Below, one piece after another: positions 1 to 12,192 of a DNA stretch of 64,000 bases. A model generated the notes under the pieces. That model did not search any database. It saw nothing but the letters and a program-made list of their open reading frames with translations, and had not been told where the DNA came from. Location of the stretch: assembly GCA_039621445.1 (NCBI GenBank), contig CP154956.1, forward strand, positions 19,805,295-19,869,294, given 5' to 3'. The position numbers were made by a program, and so were the translations under genes. The DNA is from Euglena gracilis (lineage: Eukaryota; Euglenida; Euglenophyceae; Euglenales). The stretch's first letter is position 1; each line of letters begins with the position of its first letter.

Positions 1-1900
1 ACAACTGGCCGTGTGTGCCGGGGAACAGCAGTACAAATGTACACACGTAAGGCAGGAAAATTTTGGCCAGTCACATGCCGCGTTCAACTGAACGTTACAC
101 ACTACCTCTCTAATGCCAGAAACCTTGGCAAACAATCTGGTTTTCATATTGTGCGGGGTTTCAGACATGCCATTATTTGTTTGGTGCAAGAAAAAAAATT
201 ATCAGGGAGAATTTTTAAGGTTTTTTAAGGTCATCACAGGGAAGAAAAACTTCAGGGGTTTTAAGGTTTTTTAAGGTTTTTTAAGGTTTTTTAAGGCATT
301 TTGGCAAAAATAATTTAAGGGTTTTTAAGGTTTTTTTAAGGCGCCTTAAAGAAAAATAATGCCTGATTGGGTCTTACCCCAAGCATTGTGGCCAAATGTC
401 ACACAAGCCAAATGCTTCAAAGAGCAAGAAGTTCTTGTTTGCAAGAAATTTGCAGGTTGTAGACAATTTGGCAATCCCCTGAAGACAATTTTCAAAGTTT
501 GTGATGGTCGTTGTAGTTTTTTTTTTTTTATCGTGACATGGGGAAATTTCACCAGGTGATGGACCGAAAGTTCCAAACTGAACATCCCCTGCAAGAAATG
601 AAAGCATTGAAAATTTCTGTGTATGGATAAATGTGCATTTTTTCCATATTTAGAAAGGAAACCGTTTGTCATCTTTGTGGGCATGGTCGGTACAAGTTTT
701 GGTGCAGGAAAACCGGTGTGAGCTGGCATCCAAACGCATGACTTGCATTTCAGTGCATGAAAAGCCATGCATAGTTTACCTTGATTGATTGCTTCCATTT
801 TTGTCGTCAGCAGCTCCAAAGCTGTGCAAAAAAAATTAGGAGATTTGGGGCGTGCTCATGTGGTCGCAAGTTGCGTTGTTTTGCATATACACACCATTTC
901 AGCTTGCTTATTGTTATTTTTTTGTTGAAGTGCAGTTTTTTTTTGCAGTTTTTTTTGCAGTTTTTTTGCACTGCAGTTTTTGACCGGCCCGTGTGCAGTT
1001 TCTCCCCCCCTGCCTGCCCCCCCCCCCCTCCTGCTTGGCAAAAGCAGGGGAAACCTTCGCGGCAGGATGCAATTCTGCTGTTTTGTACCAGTGATGCGGG
1101 AGAATCCTTTTGTAGTGTATTCTAGACACTGTCTTGTATCACTCGGCCTTGCCTTTTGTGCTTGGTACCTCCCAGAGAGTAAATTTCGAGTTTGCTTAAA
1201 TAATTCAGCTGACATAAGGTGCCAGAGATAATAACTCTACATTATTTGCAGTGAAAAAAAAGTTTGAAAGGGGCCAAAATGGCTTGGCATCACAAGGGAT
1301 TTTGCTATTTTAGGACCCTTAGACTGGTCAAAAAACAAGGGTTTGGCCAAACCAAGCAATTTTTTCGTAGCATGAAAAGTCAATAGAAATCATGCAAAAA
1401 CAAGTAAAAAGTTTTTTTCATGGAAAATCACCATGAGAATTTTGGGCCCCAGCACGAAACAGAGGTCCAGTCCAGAAAAAAAATTATGGGAAACAAAAAC
1501 GACGGGGGTGGGAAATGACACCAAAATTTTGGAGAAGCCCACGTTGGTAAAAAAAAATTCAATTTTTCATGGAAAACGGTGGGATTTTTTCCCCACATCT
1601 GATGAAAATTTTTTTGCAACTCAAAAATTCAAAATTTCAAAAATAGTCAGTATGGTTTTCTGGGTTTTGTGCTTTTCATCACACAACATGTCCCAAATTG
1701 ACCGCATTTCATACCCCCGTCTTTTTGTTTGTAAAATCTGACTTCCCCAGGGAGTGGCTCCCCCATAGAGCGAAGGAAATGTGAGGGGGGGGGGATGATT
1801 TAAGAAAATTATGGGAAAATTGGGTGGTTTCCCGGCATTTTTGTTTCCCGTCATTCATGCCCGGACTATCAGCCCTGGCCAAGGTCTGTTTTCGGTCGTG
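1..1900. other. AT-rich spacer or intron, no recognisable gene
   Basis: No exon could be supported. The stretch has a short tandem array of TTTTTTAAGG-type units (about 215-345), several poly-T and poly-A runs, and a C-rich run near 1010-1030. Upstream MFS exons could be hidden here but I see none. Confidence 0.5.
215..345. repeat. TTTTTTAAGG microsatellite-like array
   Basis: The unit TTTTTTAAGG recurs head to tail, with an interruption around 290-310. Confidence 0.7.
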
Positions 1901-1929
1901 CAAGCGTTGACCTTCCCTACCCCAATGGA

Positions 1930-4900
1930 CGGAGGGTCTTGTTCCCCACCCAAGCCGGCGCCCCCGACCCCGTCCCCTTCGCCGCCGCCCTGCCCGCCAT
2001 CGACTGGCTGCGCTTTAGTGTGCTGGCGACGGCGTTTGTCGCCCACAGCTTCCTCCAGATCAGGCACACCGCCGCTCCCGCCAACCCGTTGTCCACGTGG
2101 CCCCGGACGCAAGAGCCCGCCAACCCCCTCAAAATTTTGCCCCCCCCCCCATGTCGACCAAGATCCAGAATTCAAGAAGACCTTGCAAATTTCAAAGACA
2201 GCTTTGGACCACTGGACCCCCCTTGGGGGATCCAGTCGTAAATGAAAGGAGGGGCGTTGGACCCCCCTGCGGTGGGACGTGATCCAGGACCCAAATGCAC
2301 CTAACCCCCCCCCCCTAGTAGAAGCACGGGTGCGCTTATTGTGGAACCCCGCCTCTGGCGGCCGGGGGTGTGCTTCAATTTGGACCCTGCCGGTGCGATT
2401 TGTGTGATTTCCTTCCGACCCGTCAAAATGGGGGGTGCGCTTGCACTGGACCGCCTTTGGTGGCGAGGGCTGCACTTTGTTTGGAACCAGAACCTAAGAC
2501 TCCCAGCACGAAAAGTTGCGAACCAGTGGTCTCCATGATACCTGCAATCTTCGGCTCACCTTGCATTTTCCACCCATTTTCTGGAGTTGCTTGAATTTTG
2601 GGTGTGAAGTTTTTAGCAGAGTTGCAGCTCGTAAGGGAAAACACCCCGACCCCCCCAAAATTAAAATACACGCCTGGGTCTTATTTTTGGTGCCTTGTTG
2701 GAAACTTCCGGGAGGCGGCTTATTTTTGTTTTTGCTGACTGGGCTAGGCCCAAAGATCAAAAATTTGGCTCTTTGGAGGCTGAAAATCTTAAAATGATAA
2801 TTTCTGGTATTTTCACCAGGCTGCGGCGTTTTGCGCCGTCAGGGAGGGTTTTGACATGGCAGCCTTTGACAACTGGCCTCCTCCCACGTGCCCAGTAGTT
2901 GACCTTGGGGTGGGGTCCACTTCTTCAAACTCAGCCTAATGGGGGTTTTGACGTTCTTTTTGGGGTGTATTTTGCTGTTCTAGTATTAGGGGGGGTTTAC
3001 GTGTCTGAAATGGGTGGGTCTTATTCTTAGGGGTTTTTTGAAGAAAGGTTGTAATCCATGGGGCATTGAGAATGTTTCGAAAAAATTTTTGTGTTCCCAA
3101 CCTCGTTTTAGACTTTCCAACCATGCACTGTCTGTGGAGGGCAGACACCGATCCATGAAAGAAACAAAACCGCGCGAGGAAAGAAGTTAGAAGAAGAAGT
3201 TAAAAGTTCAACCTTTACTTCAACTTCAACGTCTGTTCAGCATCTATTCAACTCCCAAACCCCACCCTTAACCTATTCCAGATCTCAAGGTTTGTCCAAA
3301 TTTTGTTCAATGTTGTCTTTTTCGATTTTCCGATATTATTATTGCTTCATTTTTATGATAATGCAGTTTTCCTAGTATTTTCAATTCGAAATTTTCCCAC
3401 AGTTCTCCATTTGTGTTCTTTCAGCAAGTTTTCCATAAACTGTCATCAATCATTATTATCAATTAGGTTGTCAACGAGACACATCAACTCTGGTCCCCTC
3501 CAGTGTGTGTTTCGAGTGGTTTGGATGCCGTCCCCAACCAGGACCCATGCGCAGGGAGCGGGGGCATGCGGCCATGTCGTACACCTCAGTGTTCATCCTG
3601 ATCAACAACTCCGCCCCGAAGGCGCTGCGGGCGCGGGTGAACGGCCTGGGGCAGTCCGGCGTCTCTATGGCCCGCCTCATCAGCCCCTCCCTCTTCAGGT
3701 CTGCTCTGCCTCCCCTCCCTGCAATGAAGGAGTCCAATTGAGCGTCTAATTGATAACGTAATTTGATAATAATGATAAATAATGGTTATGGAAAATTTGC
3801 CCAATGAACACAAACGAGAACTGTGGAGAATTCAAAATTGAAAAGACGAAAAAACTTGTATCATAAAAGTGATGCAACAGTATTGTGCTCATCGTAAAAT
3901 AGAAAAAAAGTTAGTCAATGGTTTGAGTGCAAACAATGGAGTGGGGTATTCATGCATTGCCACCATTTTTTCCTCTCCTTTTCCCCTTTCCATTTTCACC
4001 TTTTCTTCCTGTGAGAAAGTGGCGGAATTGATCGGCTTTGCACTACAATTTGAAGCAGACGATTCAACGTGCCATCCAAAATTCTGAGCTATTCTTTAAA
4101 GTACCCCACCCCGCTATTAGGGGGAGGGTTGGGCAAAACGACGAAAAAAATTAAGGAAACAAAATTGACTTTTCCCAAGCTCATGCAACGTGTTTCAATT
4201 TCAGTTGTTTTCACAGTTCACAGATTTCATCAGGGTGGAAAGAGCACGAAATCTGTAAATCTGAAAGTACAATTGGAGGAAATACAGTTGGTGCGGGACG
4301 AACTGAGACAGCCCCCCCGGAACAGAACAGTGCTGGTGGCATTGGGGGCTATATGGCCCCTGGGAATCTGACTTGCCGCATCACCTCAATGGCAACGGTT
4401 TGTCAGCACCTGGAAATCCCTCCCTGGCAGTCAGGAGGGCCGAAATCAGGAGGGCTGCCGAGGCCTCAAAGCAGGCAAACCGAAAGTTTCGGAAACAGGG
4501 AAGGCGTTTCCAGGTGCTGCTTCACAGCATTGGAGGGCCTCGGCTCACCAAAACCCTCGTAAGGCAATCCCTGAGCTTCCTCTCAGTCCGGTGGGGGGTT
4601 TCAGGAATGAACGGCAATCCCTGAGGTGATGGGGTCAACGCATCCTGATGGGTGAGGGGTTTTTTTGTCTACCCCCCCCCCATTCCTGCCCGGTTTTCCA
4701 TGACGCTGATTTTTTCCATTTTCCATTTTCCGCTTTCCATTTTCCGTTTTCCATTTTCCGTTTTCCCCGAAGGAAGTTTCACACTCCCAGGGGTTGGGCC
4801 CAGGCGGCGGGGGGGGTGCCCCCCCCCCCCCCCCCGGTGGCCCAGGCGCTCGCTCTCCAGTCACCCCCCTCTCTCCGCAGCACGCTGTTCGCCGCCACGT

Positions 4901-5305
4901 GCGGGGCCTCTCTTCCGTGGCCGCTGGATTTCCACTGCGCCTTCCACGCCGTCGGCCTGCTTGGCGTCGTGCCCGAGGCCCTCGAAAGTATAGCACGGAC
5001 CCCCAGTCATGCCCCATACCCCAGCGGGTGTTCTGGGTGTCTCAGGTCATATTCAGGGGGGGTTAATCCGATATGACTTGCTGGTCCCAACTGGTTGCGC
5101 AATATGGTAGTTTTTCTGGACGGAATGTGGTGGATCCAATTTTAGAATATGTATTACAGTTTTCTCCCCTTTTATATATATTTTTTGATTCTCAGTTGAG
5201 TGTGTTCTGTGGCATTTGATGGCAGATACCTTTCGGAAGGGAAATCTCCGATTCAGGTCCTCGACGATGACAGCCTTGGTCTCTTTGGCCCCCCCAGGCA
5301 CCTGA
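1930..5305 (+). CDS. MFS transporter, ZIFL-like, C-terminal exons (5' part not found)
   Basis: Three GC-rich exons in AT-rich, repeat-filled introns read as the last third of a major facilitator superfamily carrier; the closest family I recognise is the plant zinc-induced-facilitator-like group. Exon A (about 1931-2090) has a helix containing ALPAIDWLRFSVLATAFVAH. Exon B (3555-3698) carries SVFILINNSAPKALRARVNG, equivalent to the family's FILQNNAVP...RGAANG stretch. Exon C (4881-4987) reads STLFAATCGASLPWPLDFHC and then a hydrophobic segment. Exon B begins after GCGCAG and ends TTCAG before GT; exon C begins after CTCTCCGCAG in the matching phase (AG + C gives Ser). A tentative last exon (5226-5305) ends at TGA 5303-5305. 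The protein would sit in a membrane; the substrate cannot be told. The A-to-B junction may hide another exon, and upstream exons must lie left of the window or be unrecognised. Confidence 0.6.
3303..3900. repeat. inverted repeat of about 150 bp flanking an MFS exon
   Basis: The left arm (about 3303-3475) and right arm (about 3735-3900) are imperfect reverse complements. For example CCACAGTTCTC at left matches GAGAACTGTGG at right, and TTTTCCATAA matches TTATGGAAAA. The arms lie in the introns either side of exon 3555-3698. Confidence 0.6.
3555..3698 (+). CDS. MFS transporter internal exon (best supported)
   Basis: This 144-bp exon has a clear acceptor (GCGCAG) and donor (TTCAG|GT). It enters and leaves in the same phase, so its 47 complete codons stay open. 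The translation holds the conserved MFS loop after a transmembrane helix: NNSAPKALRARVNGLGQSG is followed by MARLISPSLF, where family members have a basic RG-x-NG motif and a GP motif. The GC content is far above that of both flanks. The two flanking intron segments are inverted copies of each other (see the inverted-repeat entry), so the exon sits in the loop of a potential long hairpin in the pre-mRNA. Confidence 0.65.
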
Positions 5306-8170
5306 CAGTGAGGGTGCCGCAGCTGTCTCCCAAATGGAACTTTTTCGGTTTGGCGCGTGTGCGAAATGAAAGCCAGGGAGGACGCAGCATCACGAGAGGA
5401 GCGAACGAAGTCAACAACCAGCTCATAGAATCGTGGCACGGGTCCCTTCAGACCCCCAACGCCCTCACACAATCACGCCATTGCCTTGTCATCAAGGCGT
5501 TGCTTACGATAATTTGACCCCACCCCCGGGGGCCCAGCCAGCCAGCAGCCTTTCCTGCCCAAGGCCTCCCTCCCCAGGGTTTGATATGAGGAGGGCGTAC
5601 AGGGTTTGGGTGGGGGTGCCCCCACCCCTCCTCCTGGATTGGAGTGGGGGGGTCCAGACACCCCACCGCCAGGCGGGGGGGGGGGGGAGGCAGACCGACC
5701 CGTTTTGGGGGGTACCCGGAACCCCCTAAAAGTCAAGAAGTCTCCTTCTGGCACTTTCTTTGCTTTTGACTTGGCGCCGAAAATTTTCTGCATTTTTGAC
5801 AAATTTTTGCTGACAAAGTGCCCCAAATGGCCTCGTTGGCGGTCTCGGGGGTCGAAAAGTTTCGGTACGCCGCTTCTCCCGCCGGGCCGACAATCAGTCG
5901 CTCGGCCACGCCGCTGTTGAGCTGGTGGGGGTGCCCCCCCCCCTCCTGGACTGGCCGTGCTCTGTCCCCTTCGGATGGGAGTGACTCTTTCCCATTCAAG
6001 TTCCATTGTGCAGTTGCTCAACGGAACCATCCAATGGACGGTTTTGTTTAAAAACCTCAAGTTGGTGGTGTGGGTCAGGGAATTCTTTAAGCTGGACCCC
6101 CCATAATCATGTAGTCGCTGGCGGACCCCCCAGGTGACTGGGTTTTTCAGAGTAATTGACTGGTTTTTGGTTGGGATCTGGGGTCGGTATAAAATGGTAT
6201 GGACCCCACCCAGCCAGCCTGCGGAGTCGAGCGGCAACCTGGTTTTTGCAGTCCAGCGAAGCTGCGTTGGATTGAAAGGAACTTTTTGAAAAAGGGGGTC
6301 AAAATAGCTAAAATTGCCATTTTTGGGAGTTTTGGGGGGTTTCTCCTCAGAATTTTGGCCAAAAAAAATCCAACACAGCTGGATATGGGCTTTTTTTTGG
6401 CTGTTTTGGGGTGCCAGCTGGACCCACCGCCCCTGGACCCCACCTGAGGGATGGTCTGGTCAGCACCTTTTTTTCCCCTCCAGCCAGCACCTTTTTCCAG
6501 CCGGCCAACTGGACCACGGAGGCCCTGGGCGTGGGGCTGGGGGGTGGGGCTGGGTGAGAAGCCCTGGGCACCAGGCTGTAACCTGAGTGCTTTGGACAGG
6601 GAGTCGCCCATGGTCTCAGCGGGCGACAGAGTTTTTTATTTGGGTGGACCAATACGGACCCAAATTTTTGGCGGTGCTAATTGCCCACACCACAGCACTG
6701 CGGAGGGGACGGCTATCTGTTCCGCCTGGCTTGTTGGGTCTTTGAAGAAATTCCTGATGTGGGTGTACACGTGCACTGCGGCAACGGGCCGGGTGCCTGC
6801 CCCCTCCCCGAGAGGCTCGACCGCAAGCCGGAAGAAGGGGCGTTCCCCGTCAAGTGAAGCGTGCCGCGAGGGTTGCCCCGCCCCACGTTGTGGGAGCCGC
6901 TGCGTAGTGCCCCCCCTCTGCCTGACCAGGGCTGTGCAGCGATATGGTGTGGGCTGCATGGAGCTTGGCTGTCCCAATAGGTTGTGTTTGTTGCGCATCG
7001 GTTTCCCGATGTGTCCGGTGTGTTGGTGAGGTGGGGTACATTTTGGAAGGTTTTGCCAGAATTGGTTTAAAGGGACCTGTGGTTGCTGCACTGGACAGCA
7101 AGCACAGGAGAAACTCGCCTGGCATTTGAGCAGGAGGCTGATACTCTCCTCTCCAATAATGAGAAATTCACCCTATGCTGGGGGTGAAGGATCGTCCGGG
7201 GAGACAGCCCTGATTTGTCATTTGCCAGCCTGGGTGTGGTGCAGTAGGGGTGCTATTCAACTGGTGTCCCAAAAAAACAGCCGAAAAAATTGAGTTTTGC
7301 TTTCTCAAGAGGGACGGAACCAGCTCCTGGAGCCTTCCTCTTGGCACCCAACTGTGTAGGTGGTCTAAAATTTGGGTTTGGGGATGGCTGATGAAAAAAT
7401 GCATTCGGTTAGGGTTCGGATTAGGGCCAGCATGATCGAATCGTGACCCGGGGGCTTCCAATTGGGGGTGGCAGTTGAGGGATTGATCCCCTACCAGAGG
7501 CTTTCTTGTGCAGTCCTGCAGGTCGCCCCCCCACCACAGACTCTTTGCTCTGACCCCCACCGTGACCCTCCCTTAGGGCGCTGGGAGTCCGGCTCTAGGC
7601 TCTACGCCTAGGGCTCGGAGCCCATGCCGCGCCCGGTGAAGGAGCTGCCCTTCACCAGACCGAACCCCCCCCCCACCGTGACCCTCCCTCCCACCACCAC
7701 CTGGGTCTCCCTGCCATCCCATCTACCGGTGGAACGAAAGATGGCAGCCAACGGTGGGCGTTGAGCGGGGCTCCCCCTTGGCGAGCCACCACCGTCTCAA
7801 ACCCACCTCTTATTTCAGATGTATTTCAGATGTATTTTCAGATGCCCCTCGGTGTGAAGGGGGAAAAACCCACTGGTGGTGTTTGGAGGTGTTGGGGGGA
7901 GGATAACCTCGAACCGCAGGACGTCAACAGTTAATGGGCATGGAGCTGTCTGCTGTTTTTTTTTTGCATCTTGTTTGAAGCCCAATTTGTTAAAAACAAC
8001 CGGAATGCATCATTTATGACGATGCAACTAAATTTAAAAGGAAAGTGAGTCTTTCCATCCTGGAGGGGGTGCGAGTTGATGTTCGTGGGAACCGCAAAAA
8101 CCAAAAAGGTGGCCCCCCTCACCCCTCGCGGGATTTTCGGGGAATCCAAAAGATAGACCCCCCAAACTGT
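5306..8170. other. repeat-rich intergenic region
   Basis: No gene is supported. Notable content: a copy of a dispersed motif around 5580-5612 (GAGGGCGTACAGGG with TTGATATGAGG, also near 19.2 and 32.15 kb); C/G-run-bounded segments at 5640-5720; a GC-rich patch at 6780-6930 open in several frames on both strands; and a hairpin-rich GC patch at 7570-7665 in which GGCTCTAGGC and GCCTAGGGCT lie close together. I cannot assign a function to any of these. Confidence 0.4.
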
Positions 8171-8699
8171 TAAAATGCACCCAAAAGGGGTGCATTTCGG
8201 ACTCCCACGACAGAGGAAGGGGGAGGAAGGGACCAAGAGGGCGGAGCACAAGAAGATGGTGAGGTCCTGCTTTCCTTGCCGGCTGTTCTGTTCTGGTGTG
8301 TTTGTGCGTGCGCGGGGGGTGCTTCTTACTGCGCCTTTGTTGCCGGAGTTGGCGATGATGAGGCCTCCTCCGACACCTTGGCGAAGCTGAACCGTCGTGG
8401 CCCCGCCCCCCCCTCTCCCATGTTTGCTTGGTGGGCCCCCCCCCCGATGGGGATGGCTGTCTCTCTTTGTGTTTCTGGGTGGGTGGCTGGGGTTGCTTGG
8501 TTGGGGGTCCCCTTTCTGGTTGGGACGTCTTTCTTTTTCTGCTGATTTTTTGGGTGGGGGGGTGGGCTCACCATCTTCTTGTGCTCCGCCCTCTTGGTCC
8601 CTTCCTCCCCCTTCCCCTGTCGTGGGAGTCCGAGACCATTCGGGCTCCGCACTTCGAGATGGTGAGGTACTGTGCACCCCCCTTTGGGCCATAATATTT

Positions 8700-9467
8700 T
8701 GAATTTTTGAAACGACACCGAGTCGTAAATAATGAGCTGGGAATGCACCAAAATTTTTCCTCTGACCCAATTGCTGGACTTCTTCCACTTGCAAACCAGC
8801 ATTTTTCCACCATAAAACCCCAGCTCCTCTGGTGCTGTGGGGTTTCCAGTGGGTGGTGTCCACCCCCCCCTCATGCAGAATTTCTTTCTCCAATCATGTG
8901 GGCTGTCCTTTCCACATATTCTTTCAATAAATGCCAGGGGCTTATGAGGGGGGTGTGTGGCAAATTCAAAACTTCCTTCCATCTGGGGAATTGCCACCCT
9001 TTCCTTTGCAATAAATGAAAAATTTTTCTCCCACGAAACTGATTTTTCGCTGTGTCCTGGCTAAATCAACCCCCCTGTGGAGGGCCAACAGCCTCCAACA
9101 GATGATGAGTCTGTTTCTGAGCTCCTTTACAGATAGGTCTGAGAGGGGTTTGGATTTTCTGATGATGTTTTCTAAGAAATCAGTGGGGTCCCAAAAATGG
9201 GCATACTTGCAGACATTGGAATTCCATTTCCTTTTCAATGGAGACAAAAGAGGGGAAAACCTCAATGACCCAAACCCTGGGAGTAATAAAACTGCTGCAT
9301 ATGCATTTCGTGCAGTGTTGAGGCTGTGGACAGCGAGATCAAGGATGGCCTCAGCCATCCTGTGGACTGTGCAGTCCTGCAGGGGCACCCCCTTGTGCAA
9401 CAATTGGCTCACCAATGTCCTGAATGCCGAGTCATATCTCTTGACATTTCCCGAATTTTTTATGTAA
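8700..9467 (-). pseudogene. DIRS tyrosine recombinase, frameshifted
   Basis: The recombinase follows pol on the minus strand in another frame. The N-terminal core-binding part includes SSIDTYIKNSGNVKRYDSAF and the first catalytic region LLALHRGVDLAR. The frame then ends at 8966, and homology continues in two other frames to HSTRGAGVLWWKNAGLQ (the HxxR box) and AHYLRLGVVS (catalytic Tyr). Compared with the second copy at 13.7-14.2 kb, about 30 codons in the middle (the PEYVGRTAHMVGHKNNL region) are missing. The frameshifts and the deletion make it non-functional. Confidence 0.7.
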
Positions 9468-12192
9468 GTGTCGATACTGGACATCGAAATTTCCTGGGAT
9501 TGTAATATTTGCCTGACACAATCAAGCAGGCCAAATTCCACCTTGGGGGGGGCATCTCCTCCCCCCAGCAGTTGGTGAACAGACCCCACTGGGGGGGTAC
9601 CAGTAAAACTTTGCTGCCTGGCTGCCTGATTGACATTAATTGGCGCCACCATGATGTCGAAGCCCAGTGGGGTACGATCAACAGACAATGCAGGTCTGGG
9701 TTTACCATTAACCTCTGAACCCACTGGGAAATGATGCTCCAGGGGGGGTTTGCATAAACTGGGGGGAGGTCCCTCAAGTCTGCCCTTAAGGCATCCACCA
9801 GCAAGGCCCCTTGGTGGGGGTATCGACAAACAAACTTGTGTAATTTTTTGTTGCTGGGTGTGCAAAACATATCCACCTCTGGGGTTATGTCCTTCCTGAA
9901 AAAATGAAGAATTTGGTGAAAGATGTTTGGGTTTAGGGTATAATCCCCTGGGTCCTTTTGCTCCCTGGTCAGGGAGTCTGCCAATTGCTCCTTTGTGGGA
10001 ACCCAGACCACCTGCAAATTGATTTGCTTTTCTTGGCAATGATACAGCAGGGGTTTTAAAATAGAATTGAGGTAGGGCTTTTTGCCTCCCCACTTGGTTA
10101 AATAACTCACAGCCACCTGGCTGTCGACATGAAGCACAATTGTTTGCTTTGGCTTGGCCAGTGCTTTTACAGTTTCCACTGCAGCTTGCAACTCTTTTTG
10201 ATTGATATGAAGGACATGCAGGTCCCTCCAAAAATCCTGCACCTTTTGGCCTGATTCCTTGTCCAGCCCCCCCCATTGCCAGGTGCTGCTGTCTGAAAAG
10301 AGTTCCCCTGGCTGTAAAAACGTTTTTAACTCCACAATTTGATCTTTGACTCCCTGAGGAATGGTCAGGGTGTGGTCCCAACCCCACTTGGTGTGCAAAT
10401 CCACCATTTTGCAAAGTTGATCTGTCAGAATTCTGAGAAATGGCATGGAGACTAAATAGCTTCTGACCTGCCCCACAATGGAGCTGAGTTTTCTGCAGCT
10501 CATTTTTTGTGCTGTGAGCACCTTGCCTAGCTCCTTTCTCAAGGATTTTAATTTTTCCTGAGGAATCTCCAGTTGGCCTTTTTTCAAATTGATCCACTGG
10601 CCCAAATGCTTTATTTCCTGAGTGGGCTCCAAACAGGATTTGGGGAGGTTTAATCTGAAACCTGCCAGTAAAAGGTCCTGTTGCATTTCTACCAAATGTT
10701 GGGCTGCTGTCTGTTTGCTGGGGGCTAACAGCAAAATGTCGTCGAGGTAGATGAAAACCACCTTTCCCTCCTTTCTCCATTTCCTTTCCCAGACTCTCAT
10801 GAGAGCCATAAATTTCTGTGGCAGGCTGCTTATACCAAAGCATGCAGCTTGAAACTGCCAAGTTTCCCCCCCCACCTGCATACAAACATGTTTTTCCAGG
10901 CTGCTGTGCAGTTTTAAGTGAAAATAAGCATCTTTCAAATCTATTTTTTCACAGAACCAACCTTTTCTTAGATATGGGAAGATGTTTCCCATGTGTTCCA
11001 ATCTGAACTTCTGGGGGGTGAAATGGAGATTTAACTGTCGACAATCTGAAATCAGTCTTTATTTGGTCTTTTCCCCTTCTTTTTTGGAAATGATGAAATA
11101 AGGGACAAAATGTTTTGCCTCCTGTGGGGGGATCTGCCTGGTTGCCCCTGCACATTCGTATTCTCTCAGAATGTTCTGGGCTGTCAATATTTCTTGAGGG
11201 GTTTTGAAGGGGACTTTTAAGGACATTTGAGGGGGGAGGGGAAGATCTGCCATAACCCCCTCCCTTATCAGGTTTAATACCTCTCTGCTGGCACCTGCTT
11301 TGACCCAATGGGGAAGGCTGGCCTGCAGGGCCTTGTAAGGGGGCACCCCTGGGTGTAATGTGTCTGGGGATTCCCCAGGCCCCATCATTGGGGTCCTTCC
11401 CCCTGGTTGCCCCATCACTGGGGCTGCATCTGGCCCTGCCATAGGGCTTTCCAAGGACAGGCTTTCCCCCTGATTTTGAATGATGAGGGAAGGTCTGTGT
11501 CTGCAGTGGGGTGGTACATATAAGGCTGGGGGGCTGATTATCTTCTGGGGGGGCCCTGTTGCAGCCAATCTTGGGCCTCCCCCCCAAGGGCTGATGTGGT
11601 GATCTTGAATCATATATTGGCCCCCATTGGCCTCCTGATTTTGATTGAAATGGCCTGCCCTGGCCTTGAGGTCTTGATTCCTCCACTGGCCGCCATTGGC
11701 CTCTTGATTCTGAATACAATGGCCTCCATTGGCCTTCTGTCCCTGAAGGGGGGGCTGCTTGCTGCATTGATTGACAGCTCCTGAGGGATTTATGTTTGAG
11801 ACAGCTGTGGGGTAAGTTGGACATGCCTTTCCCCTGGGGCAAGTTTGCAGTATTTGCATCTGGCTTCCATAGCCTTGCAGCTGGGCGCCATGCCCTTGAT
11901 GATGGCTGCCATAGCCTTGCAGCTGGGCTCCATGCCCTTGATGATGGCTGCCATAGCCTTGCAGCTGGGCGCCATGCCCTTGATGATGGCTGCCATAGCC
12001 TTGTCGGAAAGGGTCGCCATGCCCTTGATGCCTTCCATTTCTGCTTGGAATGTTCCCCCTGGGTGGGGGGTGGTGATGTGAAAATGGGGGGGTAGTCTTC
12101 CAGACCTGTCTCCCCATTTCTTTCCCTCTGGACTGTGGGCTGTTGGTGTCTTTGTCTCCTCGACTTTCTGGCCACCAATGTCCAGGGTCCAT
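9460..12192 (-). pseudogene. DIRS pol: RT, RNase H and DAM-like methyltransferase, with one in-frame stop
   Basis: A single minus-strand frame runs from 12192 to 9460, broken only by one TAA at 11061-11059. Just before the stop it reads HFVPYFIISKKEGEKTK and just after it RLISDCRQLN, the normal start of an RT palm, so the stop lies inside conserved sequence. The RT motifs are EKIDLKDAYFHLKL and FIYLDDILLLAPSK (catalytic YLDD). RNase H residues are visible in FSDSSTWQWGG, NQKELQAAVE and LHVDSQVAVSYL. The C-terminal part has VDMFCTPSNKK and YANPPW, the NPPW signature of the DAM-methylase-like domain typical of DIRS elements. The stop is either an inactivating change or a recoded codon; one copy cannot distinguish these. 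Confidence 0.8.

Noticed and set aside
6740-6860. Possible plus-strand C-terminal exon reading CPLPERLDRKPEEGAF before a stop, and a competing minus-strand frame
   Set aside because: Both strands stay open through the same GC-rich patch, there is no recognisable domain, and no neighbouring exon links to it.
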